Source of the DNA: Gammaproteobacteria bacterium
GTDB lineage: Bacteria > Pseudomonadota > Gammaproteobacteria > Chromatiales > Chromatiaceae
Assembly: GCA_019136395.1 (NCBI GenBank)
Contig: JAGVUH010000469.1
Location: 1-29,096 of the forward strand
Reading direction: 5' to 3'
DNA: 29,096 nucleotides
Positions 5,957-14,000 of this stretch are shown one piece after another. The position numbers and the translations under genes were made by a program. Positions within the stretch are counted from its first letter, which is position 1. Every line of letters starts with the position of its first letter. The notes beneath the pieces are model-generated. The model saw only the letters and a program-made list of their open reading frames with translations. It did no database searches and was not told the DNA's origin.

Positions 5957-7638
5957 GACAGGGGCGCGCGTTAGCGGCAGTTCGCGCGCAGGCTGCATTG
6001 CCCCCTGAGCCAGCGCAAGCGGCGATCCAGGCCGCGCCCCCCGCCCGCGCCGACCTGGGCGACGAGGTCTACTACCGCCACCCGGTCCATCAGGTTACCC
6101 ACGGCAAGGTCATCGCCCACGGCCAGCACGGCGCTACCTGCCGCCACGAGGATGGCGAGACGCATCAAGTCCTATGGGCAGACCTCCTCGGCCACCGCAA
6201 GCGCCGGGAGCGGGCCTTCCGCCTGGTGGACCAGGGCGAGGACGGCGCCATCCTTGCCGACGAGCGTGGCCAGCGTCATTTCCTTGCCGGGGAGATTCCC
6301 TGGCCGGAAGCGGACCCGGCGGTTGCGGTTGTGCCGGACCCGGACCCGGACCCGACCGACCCCCGTGACGACCCCGCCCAACCCCTGGCCAAGGCCCTGT
6401 TGGTCGACCTAGCCCCCTTGTCCTGCGGCTGCACCGATCACGCCCTGGAGACCTTGCACAAGGCCCTGAGTGAGGATCAGCCCGACATCTGGGCGCCCCA
6501 CGACAGCCTGTGGATCAGGGACCTGATCGAGCGCCTGACCGCTGACGGCCTGGCCCCCCTCGAGGAGTTGCGCGTCAGCCTGTGGGCGTGGCTGGAAGGC
6601 CAGTTTCACATCACCCACCCCGTGCCGCCCCCCGACCTGCTGGCCCCCTGGAGCCCGTCGCTGGCGGCGGCGGTCAAGGCCTACCTGCAAGGCAAGCCCC
6701 AGGGCGAATGGAGCGCCCAGGACTGGTTGCTGTGGGTCGATTACCTGATCCGCACCCACTTGCCGGTGGAACGGCTGCAAGCCGCGGTCACTGAAGCGCA
6801 ACGGCAGGGCGCGGTGCTGGGGGCGATTCGCGCCACCCTGGCGGAGAACCTGGCCCCGGCTCAGGCTTTGGCCATCGTCGAGGCCATCCGCGCCGCGGGC
6901 ACCCTGGCGCGGGCCGAGGACCTGGCGCACCTCAACCGCACCCAGGCCGCCTATGCCCAGGCCAAGGCCGCCGATCTGATCGTTGACCTGACCGACCGTG
7001 CCCGCCATGGCATCAAGCGCCTGGTACTTGACCACCTGGAACAGCATCACCTGTCCGGGGTCAGCGCCCCCGCCGATTGGCAACCCCTGGAGCAGGCCCT
7101 GCGCGACCAGTTTGGCGACCTCAACCGTGACTGGCGGCGTATCGCCCTCACCGAGGTGGGGGAGGCGCACAATCAGGGCTTCATCGCCACCCTGCCGGCG
7201 GGGACCTACGTCCGTCGCCTGGAAGTCTATGCCGGGGCCTGCGCCTTTTGCCAAAAGATCGACGGCGCCATCCTGCAAGTGGTCGACCCGGCCAAGCCGG
7301 ATAAGGACTGGGATCGCGAGGTGTGGGCGGGCAAGAGCAACGTCGGGCGCTCGGGCAGCCCGCGCAAGCGTGTCGGCAACGTTCTGGTGGAGCGCACCGA
7401 CAGCGAGTTGTGGAAGATCCCGGCGGGGCTGGTGCATCCGCATTGTCGCGGCCGGTTCGTGACCATCGACGGCATCGCCAAGCGCGATGACCTCACCCGC
7501 TGGCTGTTCGAGGAGATCATTCCCCAGGAATCGACGGCGACACGCCCGGAAGCCGAACCCGAGCCCGATCCCAAACAGGATTTCGCCGCCTGGGTGACAT
7601 GGAAGCTGCGCCAATCGCGCCCCGAGGCCGAGGGCTGA
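5953..7638 (+). CDS. Mu F-like minor head protein
   Basis: A 561-residue head morphogenesis protein, adjacent to the portal as in Mu and SPP1-like phages. The C-terminal domain has the Mu-F signature: a helix ending in LTEVGEAHNQGF, then CAFC at residues 430-433 followed by Asp-Gly, and HPHCRG at 495-500. These Cys and His probably bind zinc. Residues 34-80 form a small beta-rich domain (GDEVYYRHP..., GKVIAHGQHGAT, HQVLWADLLG) like one in the zeta-kinase protein downstream. The middle is helical. GTG 5953 is chosen because it overlaps the portal stop (GTGA), as another gene pair in the window does; GTG 5947 in the same frame is possible. It would act in prohead assembly and may enter the head. 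Confidence 0.85.
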   Translation: MRQGRALAAVRAQAALPPEPAQAAIQAAPPARADLGDEVYYRHPVHQVTHGKVIAHGQHGATCRHEDGETHQVLWADLLGHRKRRERAFRLVDQGEDGAILADERGQRHFLAGEIPWPEADPAVAVVPDPDPDPTDPRDDPAQPLAKALLVDLAPLSCGCTDHALETLHKALSEDQPDIWAPHDSLWIRDLIERLTADGLAPLEELRVSLWAWLEGQFHITHPVPPPDLLAPWSPSLAAAVKAYLQGKPQGEWSAQDWLLWVDYLIRTHLPVERLQAAVTEAQRQGAVLGAIRATLAENLAPAQALAIVEAIRAAGTLARAEDLAHLNRTQAAYAQAKAADLIVDLTDRARHGIKRLVLDHLEQHHLSGVSAPADWQPLEQALRDQFGDLNRDWRRIALTEVGEAHNQGFIATLPAGTYVRRLEVYAGACAFCQKIDGAILQVVDPAKPDKDWDREVWAGKSNVGRSGSPRKRVGNVLVERTDSELWKIPAGLVHPHCRGRFVTIDGIAKRDDLTRWLFEEIIPQESTATRPEAEPEPDPKQDFAAWVTWKLRQSRPEAEG

Positions 7639-7639
7639 C

Positions 7640-8302
7640 ATGCCATCGTGGGTGAAAGATGAGGCGGCCTGGGCTAAGGCTAAGGCCCGCGTGAAGGCCG
7701 AATACCCCGATGCCAGCGGCGACCACTTCTGGCGCCTGGTGACGGCGATCTATCAACGCATGACGGGAGCGACGACGATGCGCAAGGCGCACCCCCTGCC
7801 GGTGATTTTTCTCAAGGCCATCAAGCGGGGCGACACCCAGACGCGGGACCTGTTGGGCGCCAACCCGGTGCTGATGCCGGACACCCACCTGGAATTGCGC
7901 ACGCGCAAGGATGGCGTCAACCAGATGTACCATGTCAGCAATGCCGCACCGGACGCCCTGGCGCCCAAGCAAGCGCCTGGCCTGGGACTGGACTTGGGCG
8001 CCCCGGCAGCGCCCACGGACCCCCTGGCCGGCATTGCCGCGACCGATCCGCGCCGGGAGCATCTCCAGCGCCTGGCAATGGTGAATGCCCCGCGCGCTCA
8101 ACGGTCGGCGGCCCTGCTGGCAGCGATGACGCGCAACGACCTGGGGGCGATTGGCCGGTTGTTCGGCGCCATGACCCTCAAGGAGGCCGAGGCCAGTAGC
8201 CTGGATGTCGGCCTGGCGGTGCCCAGGGTGCGCAACAAGCAGGAGCTGCTGAAGTACATCCAGCCGGAGTTGCTGGCGGAGATCCGTAAGCGGCAGGGGT
8301 AG
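7640..8302 (+). CDS. tagged structural protein of unknown role
   Basis: A 220-residue protein starting one base after the F-like gene. Residues 1-43 (MPSWVKDEAAWAKAK, ...HFWRLVTAIYQRM) match a short helical domain that I know from the start of various phage structural proteins. Then comes LPVIFLKAIKRGD (about 53-65) and TRKDGVNQMYHV (about 92-103), the same hydrophobic-K-A plus TRKDG pattern as at the N-terminus of later genes. ATG 7778, with a GGAG before it, could be a second start giving a protein that begins with that pattern. The C-terminal part is helical. It is the first gene of the accessory block and is probably co-transcribed with portal and F. Confidence 0.7.
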   Translation: MPSWVKDEAAWAKAKARVKAEYPDASGDHFWRLVTAIYQRMTGATTMRKAHPLPVIFLKAIKRGDTQTRDLLGANPVLMPDTHLELRTRKDGVNQMYHVSNAAPDALAPKQAPGLGLDLGAPAAPTDPLAGIAATDPRREHLQRLAMVNAPRAQRSAALLAAMTRNDLGAIGRLFGAMTLKEAEASSLDVGLAVPRVRNKQELLKYIQPELLAEIRKRQG

Positions 8303-8306
8303 GGCG

Positions 8307-8471
8307 CTTGACGAGCAGGCTCTGGACAACGAGCAACTGAACCTGCTGACCCAGGTCCGGGCGCGCAATGCCGCCCTGCTGGTCGCGGGGCTGGATTACG
8401 ACACGCGCAAGGCCAGGCTGGTGGCCTTCGCTACCCGGCTGCGGACGAAACTTATTGCTTCCCAGTCGTGA
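8307..8471 (+). CDS. small ORF without a normal start codon
   Basis: The frame from 8307 reads LDEQALDNEQLNLL, then TQVRARNAALL and so on for about 54 residues to TGA 8469-8471. The peptide looks like a real helical protein, and it ends in Gln-Ser-stop inside the GTCGTGAC element exactly as the 3270-3545 gene does. But the frame has no ATG, GTG or TTG before this stretch after the in-frame stop at 8250. TTG 8309, in the neighbouring frame and preceded by an AGGGG, would match if one G were restored. It may therefore be a gene with a one-base loss, or depend on an unusual start. Confidence 0.35.
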   Translation, partial: LDEQALDNEQLNLLTQVRARNAALLVAGLDYDTRKARLVAFATRLRTKLIASQS

Positions 8472-8490
8472 CACTACCCTTGGGCGCATC
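8465..8490 (+). promoter_or_regulatory. GTCGTGAC element, copy 3
   Basis: GTCGTGAC, ACTACCCT, then TGGGCGCATC. It is 47 bases before ATG 8512 and overlaps the stop of the small preceding frame. A GGAG ribosome site lies between element and start. Confidence 0.65.
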
Positions 8491-8511
8491 TTTCCTGGAG
8501 CGTCCGTGCCC

Positions 8512-9996
8512 ATGACCGCCATTCCCCTGCTGTTCCTCGCCAAGGCCCACGTTAAGCAATACACCCGCCGCGATGGCACCGTCGTCAAGGAGCATGACGA
8601 CAAGCGCCAGGGCGCGCGGCCCGGACAACTGGCCATGCCGCATATGGGGCAGGCGCCGGTTGCCGGACCGGGGCGCCAGGCCGCGGCGATGCCGCCGTCT
8701 GATCAGCCTCCCGCGCCGGGCGGCCAGGTACCTGCGCCCAGTGCCACCCAAGGCCAAGGCCAGAACCCCGCCCAGGGCCAAGCGCCAGGCCAGCCCGCAC
8801 CGGCGCAGTACGGCGTGCATAACGTCAAGCCGGGCGACCGCATGCGCTTCCAGGCCGGGGCCTTTCAAGGCCAGGGCGAGGTGGTCTCCGCCGGCGAGGA
8901 TGGGGCCAAGATCAAGGATGCCGCCGGGCGCGAGCATGGGGTGCACTGGCACGAGATGCAGGGGCGGCATGAGGAGGGCGGCCAAGCGGCGGGGCAGGGG
9001 GGAACTGATCCCCAAAACCAGAGCCAGGGGCAAGGCCAGGGCCAAGGCCAAACGTCAGCGAAGCCCGAAGCCGCTGCCGGCCAGCCACAGCCCGTGCAGG
9101 GCGAACTGTTCAAGGCGGCGGATTTTGCCAAGCAGCATGATCAGGCCGATGTCACTCCCGAGGCGATCCTGGCGCAGTTCCCGCCCGAGGTGAAGCAGAA
9201 GATTGAAGAAACGGAAGAGCGGCTTAAGGGGGTCGTGCCAACCGACAAGCGCTTCAAAAAGGATGGGCAGTGGGCGCCGGAGCGGCAGAAGATTCATCAG
9301 AAGATCCGAGATACGATTCTGTCGGATGAGGCGGTCAAGCGCGCCACACCGCCCCCAGGCCAGGCGCCGACCTTTATCCTCCTCGGCGGGCGCGGCGGCT
9401 CAGGAAAGTCGTCCTTTGCTGGCCAGGTCTATGACCCGCAGTCGTTCATCGTCCTGGATGCCGACCACATCAAGGGCATGCTGGATGGCTATGAAGGTTG
9501 GAATGCGGCGGAGGTGCACGAGGAATCGGGCGAAGTTTTCGATCACCTGGTGGAAAAGGCGCGGTCGATGAATCTTAACGTGGTACTGGACAAGACCATG
9601 AAGACCGCCAAATCGGCGATCAAGGATGTCAACGATTTCAAGGCCGCCGGCTATCGCACCGAGGCGCATTACATGCACTTGCCGCGGCAGGAGGCTGCCA
9701 AGCGCGCCGTCGGGCGTTTCATTCATGGCGGCGAGACCGGGCGCTATGTGCCGGTGGATGTCGTGTTGAGCAATACCACCAACGAGGGCGCCTTTGATCA
9801 GGTGCGCGATATGGTGGATGCCTGGTCGTTCCGCGATAACAATGTTGCCAAAGGCGAGTCGCCCAAGATGATTTCGCAGTCAGACGAACCGCCGATCTAT
9901 GCCAAGATGAGCGGCCAGGAAAGCGGCGAAACCAAGGCGGACACCATGATGAAAGCCTTGGGGCATGCTAGAATGCTGTTATGGAGGATCAAGTGA
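8512..9996 (+). CDS. zeta-toxin-like kinase, phage-tagged
   Basis: A 494-residue protein. ATG 8512 is preferred over upstream frame extensions because it lies behind a GTCGTGAC element and a GGAG site. Order: N-terminal tag PLLFLAKAHVKQYTRRDG (5-22); a Gln/Pro/Gly linker; a small beta-rich domain (104-151, GDRMRF..., GVHWHEMQG) like that of the F-like protein; a second Gln-Gly linker; and a P-loop domain (about 280-480) with GGRGGSGKSS (292-301), VLDADHIKG and EVHEESGEVF. The latter motifs match zeta toxins, which phosphorylate UDP-N-acetylglucosamine in known cases. So it may be a toxin-type kinase packaged in the head, or a repurposed kinase. The gene overlaps the next by one base. No separate epsilon-like antitoxin is seen upstream. 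Confidence 0.8.
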   Translation: MTAIPLLFLAKAHVKQYTRRDGTVVKEHDDKRQGARPGQLAMPHMGQAPVAGPGRQAAAMPPSDQPPAPGGQVPAPSATQGQGQNPAQGQAPGQPAPAQYGVHNVKPGDRMRFQAGAFQGQGEVVSAGEDGAKIKDAAGREHGVHWHEMQGRHEEGGQAAGQGGTDPQNQSQGQGQGQGQTSAKPEAAAGQPQPVQGELFKAADFAKQHDQADVTPEAILAQFPPEVKQKIEETEERLKGVVPTDKRFKKDGQWAPERQKIHQKIRDTILSDEAVKRATPPPGQAPTFILLGGRGGSGKSSFAGQVYDPQSFIVLDADHIKGMLDGYEGWNAAEVHEESGEVFDHLVEKARSMNLNVVLDKTMKTAKSAIKDVNDFKAAGYRTEAHYMHLPRQEAAKRAVGRFIHGGETGRYVPVDVVLSNTTNEGAFDQVRDMVDAWSFRDNNVAKGESPKMISQSDEPPIYAKMSGQESGETKADTMMKALGHARMLLWRIK

Positions 9997-10187
9997 TGTC
10001 ATTACCCAGCCCGCAAGAACGCCCCGATCTGTATGACTACTACGATGGCCTGCCAGAAGGGCAGGTGTCAGCGGTCAAAACGACCGATTCGCCTTTTCAA
10101 GCGCAATTGATCAAAAAGCGCCAAGCCGCCCTGGCGGCGCAAAAGGGTCAGGCGCAAGCGCCGACCGCTCCATCACCGTCCCCCTGA
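9996..10187 (+). CDS. small partner of zeta-like kinase
   Basis: A 63-residue protein. ATG 9996 overlaps the kinase TGA and has GGAGG at 9983-9987, eight bases before it, so this start is preferred over ATG 9981. The body (RPDLYDYYDGLPEG, ..., FQAQLIKKRQAALAAQ) is acidic first and basic later, with a low-complexity Ala/Pro tail. The strict coupling to the kinase suggests a role with it, such as an antitoxin, but the order kinase-then-partner is not that of epsilon-zeta and I do not recognise the family. A strong terminator follows. Confidence 0.65.
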   Translation: MSLPSPQERPDLYDYYDGLPEGQVSAVKTTDSPFQAQLIKKRQAALAAQKGQAQAPTAPSPSP

Positions 10188-10210
10188 TCGCCGGCATCAC
10201 CGCACGCCAC

Positions 10211-10238
10211 ACCGCCCTCCGGGGCGGTTTTTCATTTT
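10211..10238 (+). terminator. intrinsic terminator after kinase pair
   Basis: ACCGCCC (10211-10217), loop TCCG, GGGCGGT (10222-10228), followed by a T-run. This is a compact and convincing rho-independent terminator that ends the transcript of the zeta-like kinase and its partner. A GTCGTGAC element begins 10 bases further on. Confidence 0.85.
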
Positions 10239-10247
10239 CCGACCGGG

Positions 10248-10273
10248 GTCGTGACGCCACAGTGACGGCATCG
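10248..10273 (+). promoter_or_regulatory. GTCGTGAC element, copy 4
   Basis: GTCGTGAC, GCCACAGT, then GACGGCATC. It lies directly behind the intrinsic terminator and 40 bases before GTG 10288 (49 before ATG 10297), the strongest context for reading it as a promoter. Confidence 0.75.
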
Positions 10274-10287
10274 CCTGTTGCCGCCCG

Positions 10288-10953
10288 GTGCTGTTCATGC
10301 CCGCCGATTCGCTTATCCTGCTCAAGGCCCTGCTGCCGACCCGCACTCTCACCCGGCGGGATGGGGTGGTGCAGACCTATCACGTCGCGCCGCCGTCCGC
10401 GTCCGCGCCTCAGCGACCCGCAATCACGGTGACTGAGCATCCGGCGCAACCCTGGGACACCGCGCAAACCACACCTGACCATCAAGCCGCCTATGCCGCC
10501 GCGCACGCTTGGGCGGCGCAGTCTGATCCTCATCGACAACTGCTGCGTGACGAAGGGAGCGCCATTGGCGAGCCGTCGTTGCATCATCACCTGGCGCGCG
10601 ACGAGCGCGGCGCCGTGGTGGGTCTGATTGCCCATGGTACCGGCCGGCGTGGGACCTACATCCATGCCTTGGCGACTGACCCGGCGCATAGCGGACGCGG
10701 GGTAGCAACTGAATTGCTGCGCCAAGCCCACGAGGCTGGTAAACGGGCCGGCGGTGATGGTGGTTTGTCGCTCAAGACCTATCCTTGGTCGGTCGGTTAT
10801 TACGAAAAACTGGGGTTCAAGCGCGAGGCCGATGGCCTGCACCATCTATCCGGGGTCGAAGCGCATGCCCTATTTGGTCAGCATGACACCATGCTCAAGG
10901 CGTTGTGTCGCGCCCAAGGGACGCTAGGCCAGTTATGGCGGCAAATAGCCTAA
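10288..10953 (+). CDS. GNAT acetyltransferase, phage-tagged
   Basis: A 221-residue protein starting at GTG 10288 or ATG 10297. It begins with the tag SLILLKALLP and LTRRDGVVQTYHVAP, then a GNAT fold: a conserved segment around VVGLIAHGTG, the acetyl-CoA loop in ATDPAHSGRGVATELL (about 128-143), where the Q/RxxGxG/A pattern is visible, and YYEKLGF (about 171-177). GNAT enzymes move acetyl groups from acetyl-CoA to amines; the substrate here is unknown. The shared N-terminal tag ties it to the other proteins of the block and suggests delivery in the virion. It is alone between the terminator/element at 10211-10273 and the element at 10955, so it is probably a single-gene unit. Confidence 0.82.
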   Translation: MLFMPADSLILLKALLPTRTLTRRDGVVQTYHVAPPSASAPQRPAITVTEHPAQPWDTAQTTPDHQAAYAAAHAWAAQSDPHRQLLRDEGSAIGEPSLHHHLARDERGAVVGLIAHGTGRRGTYIHALATDPAHSGRGVATELLRQAHEAGKRAGGDGGLSLKTYPWSVGYYEKLGFKREADGLHHLSGVEAHALFGQHDTMLKALCRAQGTLGQLWRQIA

Positions 10954-10954
10954 A

Positions 10955-10980
10955 GTCGTGACTCCACAATGGGAGCATCC
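10955..10980 (+). promoter_or_regulatory. GTCGTGAC element, copy 5
   Basis: GTCGTGAC, TCCACAAT, then GGGAGCATC, starting two bases after the stop codon of the GNAT gene and 46 bases before ATG 11001. Confidence 0.7.
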
Positions 10981-11000
10981 TTCCCGATGCAGGTCCGCCC

Positions 11001-14000
11001 ATGTCCGCTTCCCCGCCGCCCGTGTTGCTCGTCAAGGCCGTGCGCCGTGGCGATACCCGCACCATCGACCTTTTTGGCCTGGGGGACTCCGCGCCTAAGC
11101 CCGCGACCGCGCCACCCGCGGCGCCGGTAAGCGCCCCAGCCGTCGCCCCGACCGCGGTGCCCCCGGGGGCGGCCACGGCGATCAAGCAATTGCCGGTCAA
11201 GGTCATTACCCGCAAGGACGGGCACACCCAGACCTACCATGTGGCGCCGGAGGAGGCGCCGAAAACCAAGCCTGATGCGCCAAAGGTTGCGGATTATCAA
11301 GTTGGGCCAGAAAAACTTGCAGCGACTTATGAAGTTGATCCCCGCCGATGGCAGGGTAAAACCACTCGTCCGCGCGGCATTGACCCTGATTTTTATGCTA
11401 ACGGCGATTACCCCTGGGAAATGGGCTTGGAGTCCTTTGAGCATGCGGCCAATAAAGGGGCGATGTCCCCGGGCGTCGGTTTTACGGGCAAGGAAGTCAT
11501 TGACCTGACAGAAAAGTACGGCGGCACCGGCTTTAAACTGTTCGCGGCCATGGCCCATGCGGTCATGAGCGGCAAAGAGGTTCCGCCGGAAGCTCATGAT
11601 TGGCTGAAGCGCTATCAGCAAGCAAAAGCCAAAGGTGGCAATTGGCGCAGCATTGCGGCGACTTCTGAATCAGAAGTTAAACCTGATGCCCCGCTTGATA
11701 GCTGGGACCGCGAGCAATTGGTGGACTGGCATCGACTGGGCAAGCCAACGCTGGGTCTGCATCAGCGGCATGCGAATCATTGGTCTACGTTGAGCGAACG
11801 CCAGCAGGCGGACATTGCCGCCAGCGCGGCGGAGAAGGATCGCCAGGCGCAACAAGCCGTGCAGGAGCACGATCAAGCGCAAGCGCGGGAAGCGGCGGTG
11901 TATGCCACCGTCAAGGACAAGCTCCTGCGTGGTGACGCCCTAAGTGATGCCGATCTGAAGGGACTGGATCTGCGCCCGGCGGGGGCGGATTTCCGCTATC
12001 TTTCGCCCGTGGCGCAACGGCTGTTTGGCATTTCCCGGGCAAAGGTGCGCACGGCCATGGGTGACGCCTTGCAAGCAAAGTTTACCGATGAGGGTGGTCA
12101 ATTCTGGGTGGCCAATCCGCGCAAGGCGTTGGCCAATGCGGCGGCATGGGTGCAAGCTAATACCAACCCCAAACCCACTCACTACCGCGTCCACCTAACA
12201 TCCCCCTTTGGGGAGTTCGCGGTGTATGTCCGGGCTGACAAGCAGGCCTCCCTGGACGATTACCGCAAATACGCCAAGACAGCCATGGTAACGGACATGG
12301 GCGCGGCAGCTTTGTCGTGGTCGTCCCAAGCGCAAATAAAGGTGGTGGGTGAGCCGGAGCCAGTGTCATCCGTGCCGGACAACGCCAGTCAAGTGCGCTT
12401 GGCCGCCTGGGCGCACATCGCCAAGGTAGAGCGTACGCCGGCGGCTCAAACCGACCGCACCGCCCTGCTCGACGACAAGGAGGACCTGGCCGACGAGCGG
12501 GTGCGCAACCCAGGATCAGCAAAGGCCAAGGAGTTGGAGGCGCGGATTGCGGCGGCGGAGGGTATTCCTGAAACTCCCCAGGCCGAAACGAAGTCAATGA
12601 AAGGCATTGAAGCTGTGCCTGACGATGTGCTGAATGGCGTCAAGCGTGCCGTGAATCGCTTGCGGGAGATACGCGGGAGCGCTGATCGAGCGATAGAAAA
12701 CTTGGACAAGCGTTTTGGCGGAGAGGGGCGGTATGAGGCGGATGTTCTGTGGGAATCCAGGGCAGATGTCGTTTCAAGCATGGCGGTAATTGATGAATTT
12801 CGCTTTTATGCCCCGCAAAACGAGGTTGACGCAGAAAAGGTCTTAAAGGAATTGGGTGGCGTGCCTGATTTAACGCCAACCGCGCAAGCAAAAGAGTGGC
12901 TTGATCGTCATCAGGAAAAAGAACGGGAATGGCAAGAAAGAGAAGCCAAGGCCAAAACTGATCCAGCGCAAAAGCGAGAAGAAGCGGCCGATCAGCTCCC
13001 CGCCAGCGAAGCCGAGGCCCTAGCGGCGATTGAGCAGGCCAAGCGGGAGCGGGAGGCGAAGGCAGAAAAGCCTGAGCTAACCGCGGAAGCCCTGGCCACC
13101 AAGCGTGAGGCCATCCAGGTTTTGCAGGCATTTATTGACGGCAACCCCAATGACGCCCGCATTCCGCAGTGGCGTCAACGTCAGGCGACTTTGCGCGCCG
13201 AAGCGGGCGATCCGGAACCTGAGCCCAAAACGGAGCAGGTAATGCCAGCGAACGCTCCAAAGCCGCTGGATACCTCAGACTGGTCGGCACCGCAGCAGGC
13301 GGCTTATGCCCTGATGCAGGATTACAAGCGCGATTACCCGGACATGGCGTTGAATAACCGCGCCATTGGGGCCTTCAAACGCCGCGTGCGCGCCTTGGCC
13401 AAGCGGACCCCCGAAAACGATGACCGGGCGGTGTTGATTTTGACCAATCTCATGACCCGCCTGGGCGCCACTTGGCAGGACAAGAGCCTGGAGTTTGCGC
13501 CCGCAATAGGCAATAGCGACATGGTCGCCAAGGCCGTCAATCGCCACTTGGGCGGCCACATGGGTGACATGCTGGCCCCCCTGGCAACCGCGACCGTCAT
13601 TATCCCGACCTACACCAAGGAGGACGGTACCGTCGTCACTGCCCATCCCGCCAAGGTGCGGCGGCGAGTCAAGACCGTGACCGCCGTCACCCCGCGGCAG
13701 GCGGCCCTGGAAGCGGCCATCGACCACTTGAGCACGGACAGCCGGCAGAAGGACATTCCCCGGGAGCACCGCCAGGAAGACGCGGCCACGGTAGCCAAAC
13801 TCAAACGGGTGGCCACACAGTCGCCCCAAAAGCAAAAACAGGCCCTCAAGGAGGTGGTGGAGCATCTCGAAGAGGATCAGGGCTCGCCAAAGCTGTCGTC
13901 GGCGGAACACAAGGAAGATCGAGCGATGCTGAATCAGCTTAAGGCGGCGGTCAAGTCGCCCGCGGCAGAGGCGGCAGCCAAGCCCAAACCGAAGTGGGCT

